Positions 1-6,885 of a stretch of 37,241 nt of DNA are shown here, in pieces. The notes beneath the pieces were generated by a model that searched no databases, was not told where the DNA came from, and saw only the letters and a program-made list of their open reading frames with translations. This stretch comes from Candidatus Hebobacterum abditum (GTDB lineage: Bacteria; Armatimonadota; Hebobacteria; Hebobacterales; Hebobacteraceae). Position 1 is the stretch's first letter. Each line of letters opens with the position of its first letter. The stretch covers positions 1 to 37,241 of the forward strand of contig JALGXW010000034.1 of assembly GCA_029821875.1 (NCBI GenBank), in the 5' to 3' direction. Made by a program: the position numbers and the translations under genes.

Positions 1-192
1 CTGCAAACCAACCAGCACCGCCAAACCAAGGAAAAACCCCCCCTCCCACACCAGCGATACCTCTACCCCTTGCTCCCACCGCCTCCCCAATAACCACAAC
101 AAAATTACCCAGCCGGCAAGGCCGACGCTGAGTAGATAGGGATGCACGAGCTTAGCTTGATTGTGGTTGGCGGTGTTGTTCTCGCCCCGCAT
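1..192 (-). CDS. N-terminus of a membrane protein, cut by the window edge
   Basis: The minus strand is open from an ATG at 192 to the window edge, giving 64 residues that begin MRGENNTANHNQ. Two strongly hydrophobic stretches follow at about residues 19-35 and 48-64 (LLSVGLAGWVILLWLL and GGFFLGLAVLVGLQ), so this is the start of an integral membrane protein. A GAGGG ribosome-binding site sits about 7 nt before the ATG. The start lies 41 nt after the stop of the HD-GYP/GGDEF gene, so the two are probably co-transcribed and it may be another signalling protein with a membrane sensor. No catalytic domain is visible. Codons such as GTA, TTA and TTG are more frequent than in the neighbours. Function is unknown. 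Confidence 0.65.
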   Translation of the reverse strand, partial: MRGENNTANHNQAKLVHPYLLSVGLAGWVILLWLLGRRWEQGVEVSLVWEGGFFLGLAVLVGLQ

Positions 193-233
193 CACTTGCC
201 CTCAGAATGAGCTCCCGGAAGACAGGGCTCTCT

Positions 234-2354
234 TCAGGGATCGGACGCTCTTGCAGAGGAGACTACTTCGTTCCCAGCCCGCGCCTCTTGACGGCCGGCA
301 AGGAGATCTGCCTGGTGACTCAGCCGCTTGTCGGCATACATCGCTCGGTCAGCGACGGCCATCAGCTCCTGTGAGTCTTCCGCGTCGCCGGGGAATGTTG
401 CCACACCGAAGGCGGCGCTCAAGCTCACAGAGCGATCAGGCCGCATTTGGACCTTTGTCTCTCGCACGGCCGTCTTGATGCGATTGGCCGTCTCGACGGC
501 CTCCTTGTTGCTGGTGTTCGGAAGGATTATGAAGAACTCGTCCCCGGCGTACCGGACAACCGTATCGGTGTCACGCACGTGGCGTGCGCAGATCTCGGCG
601 ACGAGTCGAAGCACGCGGTCTCCCTGCTGGTGCCCGAAGTTGTCGTTGACGTACTTGAGGTGGTTCAGGTCGATGGCAATGAGCGAAACAGGTGTCTGTT
701 CTTGGCGCGCCCTGTCCAACTCCTGCTCAAGTGTCATGAAGAAACATCGGGCATTAGCCAGGCCCGTGAGCTGGTCGGTGAGAGCAGACTGGCGGGTGAG
801 TGCGTATTGCTGGGCGTTCTTGACGGCGATCGCCGCCTGCCTCGCAATGGTGCTGGCAAGCCTTGCATCATCCTCGGTGAACGGCCGGCTCGCGGGACGG
901 TAGAGAGCGATCACGCCGATGGTGCCCTGCTCTTCGACGAGTGGGGCCGCCACGACCTCGGTCAGAGAGCACTCTGTCACGGCAGGTCCAAGCAAATGCG
1001 ACAAATCCTCCATGGCCGAGCGCCCCACTCCGGACGGCACCCCGCTGAGCGCCACAGCGCCGCTCACACCTGTGCCGGAGGGCAACAGGCGTCCCTGAAT
1101 GAGGTCCGAATACGGCCCGGAGGCCGCTACCACGACAAGATCGTCGCCCTCTTCCTGGGTGAGATACAAGACACATGTCGCGAAGTCGATTATCCGCTTG
1201 GTCTTGCTGATGATCAGGTCTGCCGTCTCCTCCATGTTGAGGCTCTGCCCCATCGTCTGGACGATCTCATAGAGGGCAAATACCTCCTGGTGAGCTTGGG
1301 CCATGCCCTGGTAGACGGCTCGCTGGCCGGGTGAATCGGGGTCTCCCTCGAGAACGGCCCCTTCAGAGTTGAAGATGAACCCGAAGCGGTCTTGCGCGCG
1401 GGCGGACGAAAGGACTCGGAAACACGTGCTCAGCACCTCAGGGTCAAACTGTGTCCCGGAGCGTTCCTGCATGAAGGAGATAGCCTCTTGCGCCGTCATC
1501 GCGGGCCGGTACGGTCGGTGTGACAGGAGTGCGTCGTAGACGTCCGCGACCGCGAGGATGCGCGCTGCCAAAGGAACCTGCTCCCCGGCGAGCTTGTCGG
1601 GGTAGCCGCAACCATCATGCCATTCGTGGTGGCTCCGGATGATCGGCACAACCGGCCAGGGGAACTCGACGGACTCGAGGATGGCGGCGCCCACCAACGT
1701 GTGGGTCATCACCTTCTTCATCTCCTCGTCGGTGAGCGAGGCGGGCTTGGAGAGGATGTAGTCGGGCACCGCGAGCTTGCCAATGTCATGCAACATCGCG
1801 GCAGTCTTCAGCGCGTCGATCTCATCCTGGGTCAGGCCCATGTCCTCGGCGATCATGACGGCGATGTCCCTCACGCGCTGAGTATGTCCGTGCGTATGCT
1901 GGTCCTTCGCGTCTATCGCCATCGCGAAGGAAGCAATGACAGCAGCATTGAGGTCGGCCATCTGCTGGGCCCTGTGGTGGGCCGCGTGCAGGCGCGTCAC
2001 TTCACCCTTGTTCCGCCGTTGCACCAGCGCCACAAGCGCCAGCGCGAGCAGTGTAGCTCCACCCGCGGCCTGGGGCGCCCAATAGGGTAGGGCATCGATC
2101 TCGACGAGAGTGAGGAGGAGGGAGCCGGCAGCGAACAGGAGTCCAAGAGCGACAAGTGAGCGCGATGCCCCAAGGAGGCGGAGGTAGGCCGGACGCCGCG
2201 GCGCTCCGCTGGACTCCGCAGCCTGAGAAGGAGAGCGGGCCCCAAGCGCGGCGCCCTCGGTCGCCTCCGAGGAAGCGAGTCTGTCCTCTGCCCTCGCTTC
2301 TCGGTCAGGCTGCCGCTGCTCCCCGTTCATCTGCCGACCGCGTCTGCCCAACAT
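234..2354 (-). CDS. Membrane HD-GYP / GAF / GGDEF cyclic-di-GMP signalling protein
   Basis: A 706-residue hybrid that could both make and break cyclic-di-GMP. After a charged N-terminus there are two membrane segments (about 66-85 and 95-112). An HD-GYP phosphodiesterase domain follows (about 135-315) with HDIGK at 189-193 and HHE...GYP at 242-252, matching the family metal ligands. A GAF-like sensor domain lies at about 355-515 and a diguanylate cyclase domain at about 525-685. The cyclase signature is AGDEF (603-607); Ala at the first position is often compatible with activity. An inhibitory-site motif RDTD (594-597) stands exactly five residues before it. The ATG has GAGGTG 5 nt upstream. 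A c-di-GMP-I riboswitch lies in its leader, so its expression probably responds to its own substrate/product. Which activity dominates cannot be told from sequence. Confidence 0.95.
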   Translation of the reverse strand: MLGRRGRQMNGEQRQPDREARAEDRLASSEATEGAALGARSPSQAAESSGAPRRPAYLRLLGASRSLVALGLLFAAGSLLLTLVEIDALPYWAPQAAGGATLLALALVALVQRRNKGEVTRLHAAHHRAQQMADLNAAVIASFAMAIDAKDQHTHGHTQRVRDIAVMIAEDMGLTQDEIDALKTAAMLHDIGKLAVPDYILSKPASLTDEEMKKVMTHTLVGAAILESVEFPWPVVPIIRSHHEWHDGCGYPDKLAGEQVPLAARILAVADVYDALLSHRPYRPAMTAQEAISFMQERSGTQFDPEVLSTCFRVLSSARAQDRFGFIFNSEGAVLEGDPDSPGQRAVYQGMAQAHQEVFALYEIVQTMGQSLNMEETADLIISKTKRIIDFATCVLYLTQEEGDDLVVVAASGPYSDLIQGRLLPSGTGVSGAVALSGVPSGVGRSAMEDLSHLLGPAVTECSLTEVVAAPLVEEQGTIGVIALYRPASRPFTEDDARLASTIARQAAIAVKNAQQYALTRQSALTDQLTGLANARCFFMTLEQELDRARQEQTPVSLIAIDLNHLKYVNDNFGHQQGDRVLRLVAEICARHVRDTDTVVRYAGDEFFIILPNTSNKEAVETANRIKTAVRETKVQMRPDRSVSLSAAFGVATFPGDAEDSQELMAVADRAMYADKRLSHQADLLAGRQEARAGNEVVSSARASDP

Positions 2355-2378
2355 GCACGCACCTCAGTTATCGAACGG

Positions 2379-2405
2379 CAGGCCTCGGCTTTCTTCGGCA
2401 GCCTG
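2379..2405 (-). promoter_or_regulatory. Possible riboswitch expression platform
   Basis: Just 3' of the aptamer the transcript contains CAGGC (2405-2401), which overlaps the 3' strand of the aptamer's closing helix, and a perfectly complementary GCCTG (2383-2379). Pairing these would compete with aptamer closure. The GAGGTG ribosome-binding site follows at 2365-2360. No terminator with a U-tract is visible, so translational control is more likely than attenuation. This is inference from complementarity only. Confidence 0.3.
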
Positions 2406-2478
2406 GCAGTCGTGGCCCCGGCGGACCGTAGACCCATGGCTTTGCGTCCGCGCCTTTCGACGCGTTTGCCTTTGTCGG
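2393..2478 (-). ncRNA. Cyclic-di-GMP-I (GEMM-I) riboswitch
   Basis: Read on the minus strand, the leader of the HD-GYP/GGDEF gene carries the conserved landmarks of the GEMM-I aptamer in order. GGCAAAC is at 2470-2464. A 6-bp P2 helix (CGCGTC/GGCGCG) is closed by a GAAA tetraloop at 2458-2455. The hallmark GACGCAAAGCC is at 2448-2438. The GGGTCTA segment that opens P3 is at 2435-2429. A 3' CTGCCGAAG is at 2401-2393, whose TGCC can pair with the first GGCA to close P1. The downstream gene encodes c-di-GMP synthesis and hydrolysis domains, a target type known for this riboswitch class. The class is confident; exact ends and the on/off sense are not. Confidence 0.9.
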
Positions 2479-2577
2479 AAACCGTTCGCCCTGTTTCACC
2501 CGTATTGGTACTGGTACACAGTATTTGTTCCACAACCGGGCCGGGGGCTTGAGATCGGGCGCTGGGCGGCTTCAGCG

Positions 2578-3498
2578 CTAGTCGCGACGTCGGTCCATCA
2601 CGAACTGACTTCCCGCCAGTTCCTTCGCGTAGGTCTTCACCTCGGCGGCGATCTCGGCGAGCTCCAGGTAGCTCTCGACGCGCCGGCGGCTCGTATCCAC
2701 TCCGCCGATGGAGACCGTCATCAGCGGATACCGCTCGGGCTCTCCCCTCCGACTGGGCGCCTCAATGTAGCCGAGCTCCTTTGCCTCCTGCGAGTAGAGC
2801 TCGGGGGCCTTCGCGTCGAAGGCAGAGATGATTTGCTCGGCGATGGCCTGAGCGCGCTCCGTGCCTGTGATGACTGCGAAGTCGTCACCGCCGATGTGGA
2901 CGGCGATGTCCTCGGGGCCGCCGTGGACCCGCGTTGCTTCAATCAGCTCGCGCCCAAGCATGCGGATCGCGAGGTCACCGCGGGCGAACCCATAGACATC
3001 GTTGAAAGCCTTGAAGTTGTCGATGTCGAGGTAGAGGAAAACGAAGCGCTCGTCGGCCACCAGGCGCTGCTCGACTTTGGCACGCAGCATGGGGCTACCG
3101 GGAAGACCCGTGAGGGGGCTCACCGGAGTCCGCGCCTGCGCCGCGAGCACTGCACGCACAAGTCGCTGCACCAGCTCCTCCGGCTTGAGCTTCGACACGC
3201 GCTGCGGCAGAGCGACCTGTATCTGCCCCGTCGGCGTTGGCTCGCCATCCTCCGCCGGAGTGATGATGAATACGGACTCGGCCAGCCGGCGGCGCCTCAG
3301 ATCATCGGCCAGTTCGGTTGCCAGATCTAGGCGGCCCGCGACGGCCACTATATCGGGCCGCGCCGCGGCGAGGCGGCGCGCAAGCTCCTCGGTGGTCGTC
3401 CGCCACAGGCTTTCCCCTCGCAACTCGACGTTGAACCGACAGACTCGCGCCCGCCCGGGTTCCACGATGAGCACGGCGAAGGACTGCGTCCCCGTCAC
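2578..3498 (-). CDS. GGDEF-family protein with degenerate signature and receiver-like N-terminus
   Basis: A 306-residue protein. Residues 1-120 resemble a response-regulator receiver in length and pattern (start AVLIVEP, a later FIITP strand, then a KPEEL helix). Where the phospho-acceptor Asp is expected there is DIVAVAGRLD, so it looks like a pseudo-receiver. Residues 125-300 form a GGDEF domain (DPLTGLP-like SPLTGLPGS, then LDIDNFKAFND), with the active-site signature GGDDF at 203-207. The inhibitory-site Arg is replaced (GPED instead of RxxD). It may be a weak or feedback-insensitive cyclase, or a nucleotide-binding effector. The GTG start is chosen because GGAGG lies 9 nt upstream. It is followed by the riboswitch-controlled HD-GYP/GGDEF gene. 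Confidence 0.9.
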   Translation of the reverse strand: MTGTQSFAVLIVEPGRARVCRFNVELRGESLWRTTTEELARRLAAARPDIVAVAGRLDLATELADDLRRRRLAESVFIITPAEDGEPTPTGQIQVALPQRVSKLKPEELVQRLVRAVLAAQARTPVSPLTGLPGSPMLRAKVEQRLVADERFVFLYLDIDNFKAFNDVYGFARGDLAIRMLGRELIEATRVHGGPEDIAVHIGGDDFAVITGTERAQAIAEQIISAFDAKAPELYSQEAKELGYIEAPSRRGEPERYPLMTVSIGGVDTSRRRVESYLELAEIAAEVKTYAKELAGSQFVMDRRRD

Positions 3499-3927
3499 GA
3501 TCGTGGTCCTCCGTTTCCGACCGTTCGGCGCATATGAAGTCGCCCGCCTTTTCGCCAGGCCTGGCCACCTTATTCCACAGGTTGCCGTGAAGGTCAGTCC
3601 ATTTGGCGACGCCTGCCCGGCGTCAACCGGCGCCCGTTGTCACAAGATCACACCAAGGCCGGCGCCAGCATCTCTGAACGTGTCGGTCCCGGCTGTCGAT
3701 GCAGCAGCTGAGCACCGCGCCCCGCAAGCGGAAGCCTACGCGAGACACTGGGAAGGGCCGGAGGCGGCGTCCGGCCTGCGCTTCTCGCTGCAGACACGCC
3801 CGCAGACTGAGTCCCCAGCGCGCCGCGGTGCTCGTCGCCAGCTCGAGTTCCGCCTGCTGCCTGTTTTGTGCTATACTCTCTGGAAGCGGCGCCAACGCAT
3901 CATCGCCGTTTGGGAGAGAGTTCCAGT
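3499..3927. other. Divergent intergenic region between GGDEF gene and rplY
   Basis: About 430 nt without a convincing gene. It holds the ribosome-binding site of the GGDEF gene at its left end and the rplY promoter at its right end. There is a 12-bp perfect palindrome GCCAGGCCTGGC at 3554-3565 and a hairpin GACGCC-TGCCC-GGCGTC at 3608-3624. Neither has a U-tract. I looked for a second GEMM motif (GACGCAAAGCC) and found none. Short open frames here lack plausible ribosome-binding sites. Confidence 0.5.
3848..3877 (+). promoter_or_regulatory. Promoter of rplY
   Basis: A good -10 box TATACT lies at 3872-3877. The best -35 candidate at an 18-bp spacer is TTCCGC (3848-3853), which is weak. The predicted transcript starts near 3884, about 44 nt before the rplY ATG. 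The 18-bp spacer matches the other readable promoters in this window. Confidence 0.5.
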
Positions 3928-4623
3928 ATGAGAGCTGAGCAAGTCGCGGTACCGGCTACTGTGCGCACAGAGGTCGGCACGAGAGCCAGCCGGCGCCTGA
4001 GGGCCCAAGGGTTGATTCCCGCGGTCGTATATGGTCCGGGCAAGGAGCCCGTGGCCCTAGCTGTGAGCGCGGCGACCTTCGCCAAGGCGGTCCCGGCAGC
4101 GGGATGGTACTCGACGCTGATCAGCCTCAACATCGAAGGAGCGGGCGACGGCGAGAGTCCGACGGTGATGGTGAAGGAGGTCCAGCACGACCTTGTGCGG
4201 CGGCAGATCATCAGCATCGACTTCCGGAGGGTGTCACTTCAGGAGACGGTCCAGACACATGTGCCGATCCGGCACGTCGGCGAGAGTCCGGGAGTGAAGC
4301 TTGGCGGGATCCTGGACCAGGTCACCCACGAGGCGATGGTGGAGTGTCTCCCCACGAACATGCCCGATCACCTGGAAGCGGATATCTCCGCCCTTGAGAT
4401 AGGGGACAGCGTCCGAGTGAGGGACCTGATGGTGCCGGACGGAGTGAAGGTCCTGGCTGCGGAGGATGACGTGGTGATCGTCATCGCGCCGCCTCTGCGC
4501 GAAGAGGAAGTCGCGGCTCCGGTCGAGGAAGAGGAAGGGGCTCTCGTCGAGGAGATCGCCGAGCCAGAGGTCATCAGCGAGTCGCAGCCCGAGTCGGAGA
4601 AGGAGCCGGAGGGCCCGGGATAG
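3928..4623 (+). CDS. rplY: 50S ribosomal protein L25 (general stress protein CTC type)
   Basis: A 231-residue two-domain L25/CTC protein that binds 5S rRNA in the large subunit. The N-terminal L25 domain (about 1-92) contains the family segments RTEVGTRASRRLRAQGLIPAVVYG and VQHDLVRRQIISIDF. The C-terminal CTC domain (about 100-185) has VPIRHVGESPGVKLGGILDQ. An acidic Glu-rich tail (about 190-231) ends the protein, as in many long L25 proteins. The ATG at 3928 is chosen because GGGAGAGAG lies 7 nt before it; an upstream in-frame ATG at 3868 has no ribosome-binding site and overlaps the promoter. It converges with the glmU-prs unit. The rplY/prs/glmU neighbourhood is a known conserved grouping, although here rplY is on the opposite strand. 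Confidence 0.95.
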   Translation: MRAEQVAVPATVRTEVGTRASRRLRAQGLIPAVVYGPGKEPVALAVSAATFAKAVPAAGWYSTLISLNIEGAGDGESPTVMVKEVQHDLVRRQIISIDFRRVSLQETVQTHVPIRHVGESPGVKLGGILDQVTHEAMVECLPTNMPDHLEADISALEIGDSVRVRDLMVPDGVKVLAAEDDVVIVIAPPLREEEVAAPVEEEEGALVEEIAEPEVISESQPESEKEPEGPG

Positions 4624-4652
4624 CGAGGCCGGGCTGCTCGCCGCGGAGCGGT

Positions 4653-4669
4653 CTTGGGGGCGCGCCAAG
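4653..4669. terminator. Hairpin between convergent rplY and the small basic ORF
   Basis: CTTGG (4653-4657) and CCAAG (4665-4669) can form a short stem with a GC-rich 7-nt loop, 30 nt after the rplY stop. There is no U-tract on either strand, so it is at best a weak or factor-assisted end for the two convergent transcripts. Confidence 0.25.
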
Positions 4670-4679
4670 CCAGCAACGG

Positions 4680-4808
4680 TCAGGGCAGGAAGCCGGATCG
4701 CTCCTGCGTTCGCTTCTCTCGCTTTTCCTTCCGGCGCTGCTTTATGTCTTTCTTCGGCTTCTTCTTCTCTTTCTTGAGGTGACGTTTGTCGCCCCGAACC
4801 GTCGGCAT
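4680..4808 (-). CDS. Small Lys/Arg-rich protein of 42 residues
   Basis: A 42-residue, extremely basic protein beginning MPTVRGDKRHLKKEKKKPK and ending QERSGFLP. About half its residues are Lys or Arg. The start at 4808 is chosen over an upstream in-frame start at 4880 because a near-perfect ribosome-binding site GGGGAGGAG lies 6 nt before it. It lies 71 nt downstream of the prs stop in the same direction, so it is probably the last gene of glmU-prs. No domain is recognised. The charge suggests RNA or DNA binding, possibly ribosome-associated, but that is inference. The strong ribosome-binding site is the main argument that it is real. Confidence 0.65.
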   Translation of the reverse strand: MPTVRGDKRHLKKEKKKPKKDIKQRRKEKREKRTQERSGFLP

Positions 4809-4879
4809 CTCTAGCTCCTCCCCGTGGGCAGTGCCCGGAGGCCCATCAACGGCATCCAGGCTCCTTCCCGGTGCTTCCA

Positions 4880-5860
4880 CTATTTCCTGTCGTCACGCCA
4901 ATGCCGGTCGAGTATGGCCGACACCGAGACGTTCGCATGTACCCGCCGAATGGCCTCCGCGACGATTGGGGCAACCGACAGCACCCGAATCCTGGCGCTT
5001 CTCTTCCCGGACGGGAACGGAATGGTGTCGGTTACCACGACCTCCTTGATCGGCGCGGCATCTAGTCGAGCGACAGCATCTCCAGACAGTAAGGCATGGG
5101 TCGCGTAGGCGTAGGTTTCCGCAGCGCCGCGCTCTGTCACCATCTCCGCCGCAGAGACGACGGAGCCCGCGGTGTCGATCATGTCGTCAATCAGCACGGC
5201 CCGCTTTCCGGCCAGCTCGCCGATGACCTGTATTACCTCGACGAGGTTGGGCTCGGGACGCCGCTTCGTGATGATCGCCAGGGATGCGCTGAGCCGGTCG
5301 GCGAGCGCTTTCGCGGTGCCAACGGCGCCAACATCCGGGGACACAACTGCAATGTCCGGACCCGTCAAGCCTCGCGAGATCAGGTCGTCCGCGAGTATCG
5401 GGCCCGCCGGGATATGATCCACAGGCATGTTGAAGAAGCCCTGAATAGACTGGACATGTAGATCCATGCTAAGGATCCGATTGGCTCCCGCGACAGATAT
5501 GAGGTCGGCCACCAGCTTCGCGGAAATCGGCTCGCGCGGGTTCATCTTTTTCTCCTGCCGCGCATAGCCATAGTAGGGGATGACCGCCGTGGTGCGCCGA
5601 GCCGAGGCCCGCTTGAGCGCGTCGAGGATGATCAGCAGCTCCATGATGTTCTCAGAGGTGGGCGGACACGTCGGCTGGATGACGAAGACGTCGGCTCCGC
5701 GCACACTCTCCTCGATGCGGACGCGGATCTCGCCATCCGCGAAGCGGCTGAGCTCCATTTGCGAAAGAGGGACGGAAAGGTGGTCGGCAATGGCCTCGCT
5801 GAGCGGCCGGTTGGCATTTCCGCTCAGGATGCGCAGATCGTCTGCCTGCTCTCCCTCCAC
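4880..5860 (-). CDS. prs: Ribose-phosphate pyrophosphokinase
   Basis: A 326-residue PRPP synthetase. It transfers pyrophosphate from ATP to ribose 5-phosphate and so supplies nucleotide, His and Trp synthesis. Family motifs seen include the N-terminal LSGNANRPLSEAIA, the ATP-binding flexible loop YYGYARQEKKM, the metal/ATP segment SMDLHVQSIQGFF, and the PRPP loop VLIDDMIDTAGS near residue 223. The length is normal. The start is GTG at 5860, supported by GGAGG 7 nt upstream; the first 10 residues are not conserved in the family. It follows glmU by 24 nt, the widely conserved glmU-prs order. Confidence 0.97.
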   Translation of the reverse strand: MEGEQADDLRILSGNANRPLSEAIADHLSVPLSQMELSRFADGEIRVRIEESVRGADVFVIQPTCPPTSENIMELLIILDALKRASARRTTAVIPYYGYARQEKKMNPREPISAKLVADLISVAGANRILSMDLHVQSIQGFFNMPVDHIPAGPILADDLISRGLTGPDIAVVSPDVGAVGTAKALADRLSASLAIITKRRPEPNLVEVIQVIGELAGKRAVLIDDMIDTAGSVVSAAEMVTERGAAETYAYATHALLSGDAVARLDAAPIKEVVVTDTIPFPSGKRSARIRVLSVAPIVAEAIRRVHANVSVSAILDRHWRDDRK

Positions 5861-5884
5861 CGAACTGCCTCCGCAGACCAGCGA

Positions 5885-6655
5885 CTAGGCACCCCCGCCG
5901 CTGGTTGACAACTGCTGCGCGCGCGCGAGGTCCTCTGCGGTGTCAACGCCCATGCCGTTGTGCGGGAGCTGAAGCGCAACGGCATCAACGCGCTCTCCGC
6001 GCGCCACAAACATCCCGATGGCATCGGTCAGGTAGTACTGACCTTGCGCGTTGTCTCGCCGCAGGCCGGTGAGGACCTCGAAGATCAGCGGTGCCTCGAA
6101 GCAGTACACACCGACGTTGATCTCCTGGATCTCAAGTTGCTCGTCTGTAGCGTCACGGGCCTCGACGATTCCCGCCACACTCCTGTCGGCCGACCGCATG
6201 ATGCGCCCAAGAGTTCCAGGCTTGGCCAGGACCGCGGTGAGCATAGTGGCCGCCGACCGCGACAAGACATGGTGTTCCACCAGCCTGGAGATGTCATCTT
6301 CCGTGATCAAGGGGATGTCTGCGTAGGCGATGACGACCGGACCCTCATATTGGGCCAGCGCCGCCCGAGCGCACCGGGCCGCATGCCCGGTCCCGAGCTG
6401 TTCTCCCTGGACGACGAACTCAACGTCCCCGCCGACCGCGGCACGAACATCCTCGGCGCGATGCCCGACGACAGCTATGATACGCGCGATGCCCGCGCCG
6501 CGCATAGCGTCAGCTACACGCGCAACCATTGGCCGTCCGCCGACGCGCACGGCAGCCTTTGGCTCTCGCGTGCGCATCCGTGTTCCCTTCCCTGCTGCCA
6601 GTATTACTGCGGGGATAGCTGCTGGACATGACTTGCCTCGACTCTTGCTGCTCAC
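5885..6655 (-). CDS. glmU: GlmU-type uridylyltransferase, N-terminal domain only
   Basis: A 256-residue nucleotidyltransferase equivalent to the N-terminal half of GlmU, which makes UDP-GlcNAc from GlcNAc-1-phosphate and UTP. It carries LAAGKGTRM, the EPK lysine, GEQLGTGHA, YADIPLI and GQYYLTDAI, in GlmU spacing. Full bifunctional GlmU is about 450 residues. Here the left-handed beta-helix acetyltransferase half is absent, and the frame ends cleanly with GVDTAEDLARAQQ. The missing step must be done elsewhere if this protein feeds UDP-GlcNAc. It could instead act on a related sugar phosphate. The start is GTG at 6655, with GAGAGG upstream. It lies immediately before prs. Confidence 0.85.
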   Translation of the reverse strand: MSSKSRGKSCPAAIPAVILAAGKGTRMRTREPKAAVRVGGRPMVARVADAMRGAGIARIIAVVGHRAEDVRAAVGGDVEFVVQGEQLGTGHAARCARAALAQYEGPVVIAYADIPLITEDDISRLVEHHVLSRSAATMLTAVLAKPGTLGRIMRSADRSVAGIVEARDATDEQLEIQEINVGVYCFEAPLIFEVLTGLRRDNAQGQYYLTDAIGMFVARGERVDAVALQLPHNGMGVDTAEDLARAQQLSTSGGGA

Positions 6656-6675
6656 CTGATGCCTCTCTGTGGTGC

Positions 6676-6699
6676 CTCAAATCGGCCGCAACGCGGCCG
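6676..6699 (-). terminator. Terminator-like hairpin between tRNA-Gln and glmU
   Basis: On the minus strand a perfect 7-bp stem CGGCCGC/GCGGCCG (6699-6693 with 6689-6683) and a 3-nt loop are followed by ATTTGAG. It lies about 50 nt past the tRNA 3' end and 28 nt before the glmU start. The U-tract is poor, so it could be a partial terminator or a processing signal separating tRNA from mRNA. Confidence 0.4.
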
Positions 6700-6749
6700 C
6701 TGTCGCCGTAAGCTCCTCTCCCCTGTTTCCCGACTGCCCGCATCGTCAG

Positions 6750-6824
6750 TGGCTGCCGGGCCAGGACTCGAACCTGGAAGAGAGGCTCCAAAGGCCCCTG
6801 TGTTGCCAATTACACCACCCGGCA
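6750..6824 (-). tRNA. tRNA-Gln (anticodon TTG), CCA encoded
   Basis: A complete cloverleaf. The acceptor TGCCGGG pairs with CCCGGCA, the D-stem is GTGT/ACAC, and the anticodon stem GGGGC/GCCTC holds the loop CTTTGGA with anticodon TTG (91-89 in 6789-6791). The variable loop has 4 nt, and the T-arm is CCAGG-TTCGAGT-CCTGG. The discriminator is G and the CCA tail is genomically encoded (6752-6750). It has its own strong promoter 15 nt upstream. Confidence 0.95.
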
Positions 6825-6838
6825 GGGCAGCCTGACTG

Positions 6839-6868
6839 ATTCTAGCACCGCAAAGATGGTAGCGTCAA
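6839..6868 (-). promoter_or_regulatory. Promoter of tRNA-Gln
   Basis: TTGACG (6868-6863), an 18-bp spacer, then TAGAAT (6844-6839): five of six matches in each box. Transcription should begin near 6832, about 8 nt before the mature tRNA. It probably also serves glmU-prs if read-through occurs. Confidence 0.8.
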
Positions 6869-6885
6869 TCACGGCCCTCCCGGAT

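Noticed and set aside
447-1334. 295-codon plus-strand open frame
   Set aside because: It lies opposite the well-supported HD-GYP/GAF/GGDEF gene and its translation resembles no family; it is a GC-rich antisense shadow.
2509-2523. Palindrome TACTG-GTACA-CAGTA upstream of the riboswitch
   Set aside because: It could be an operator, but it is short, isolated and not repeated elsewhere; no promoter boxes could be tied to it.
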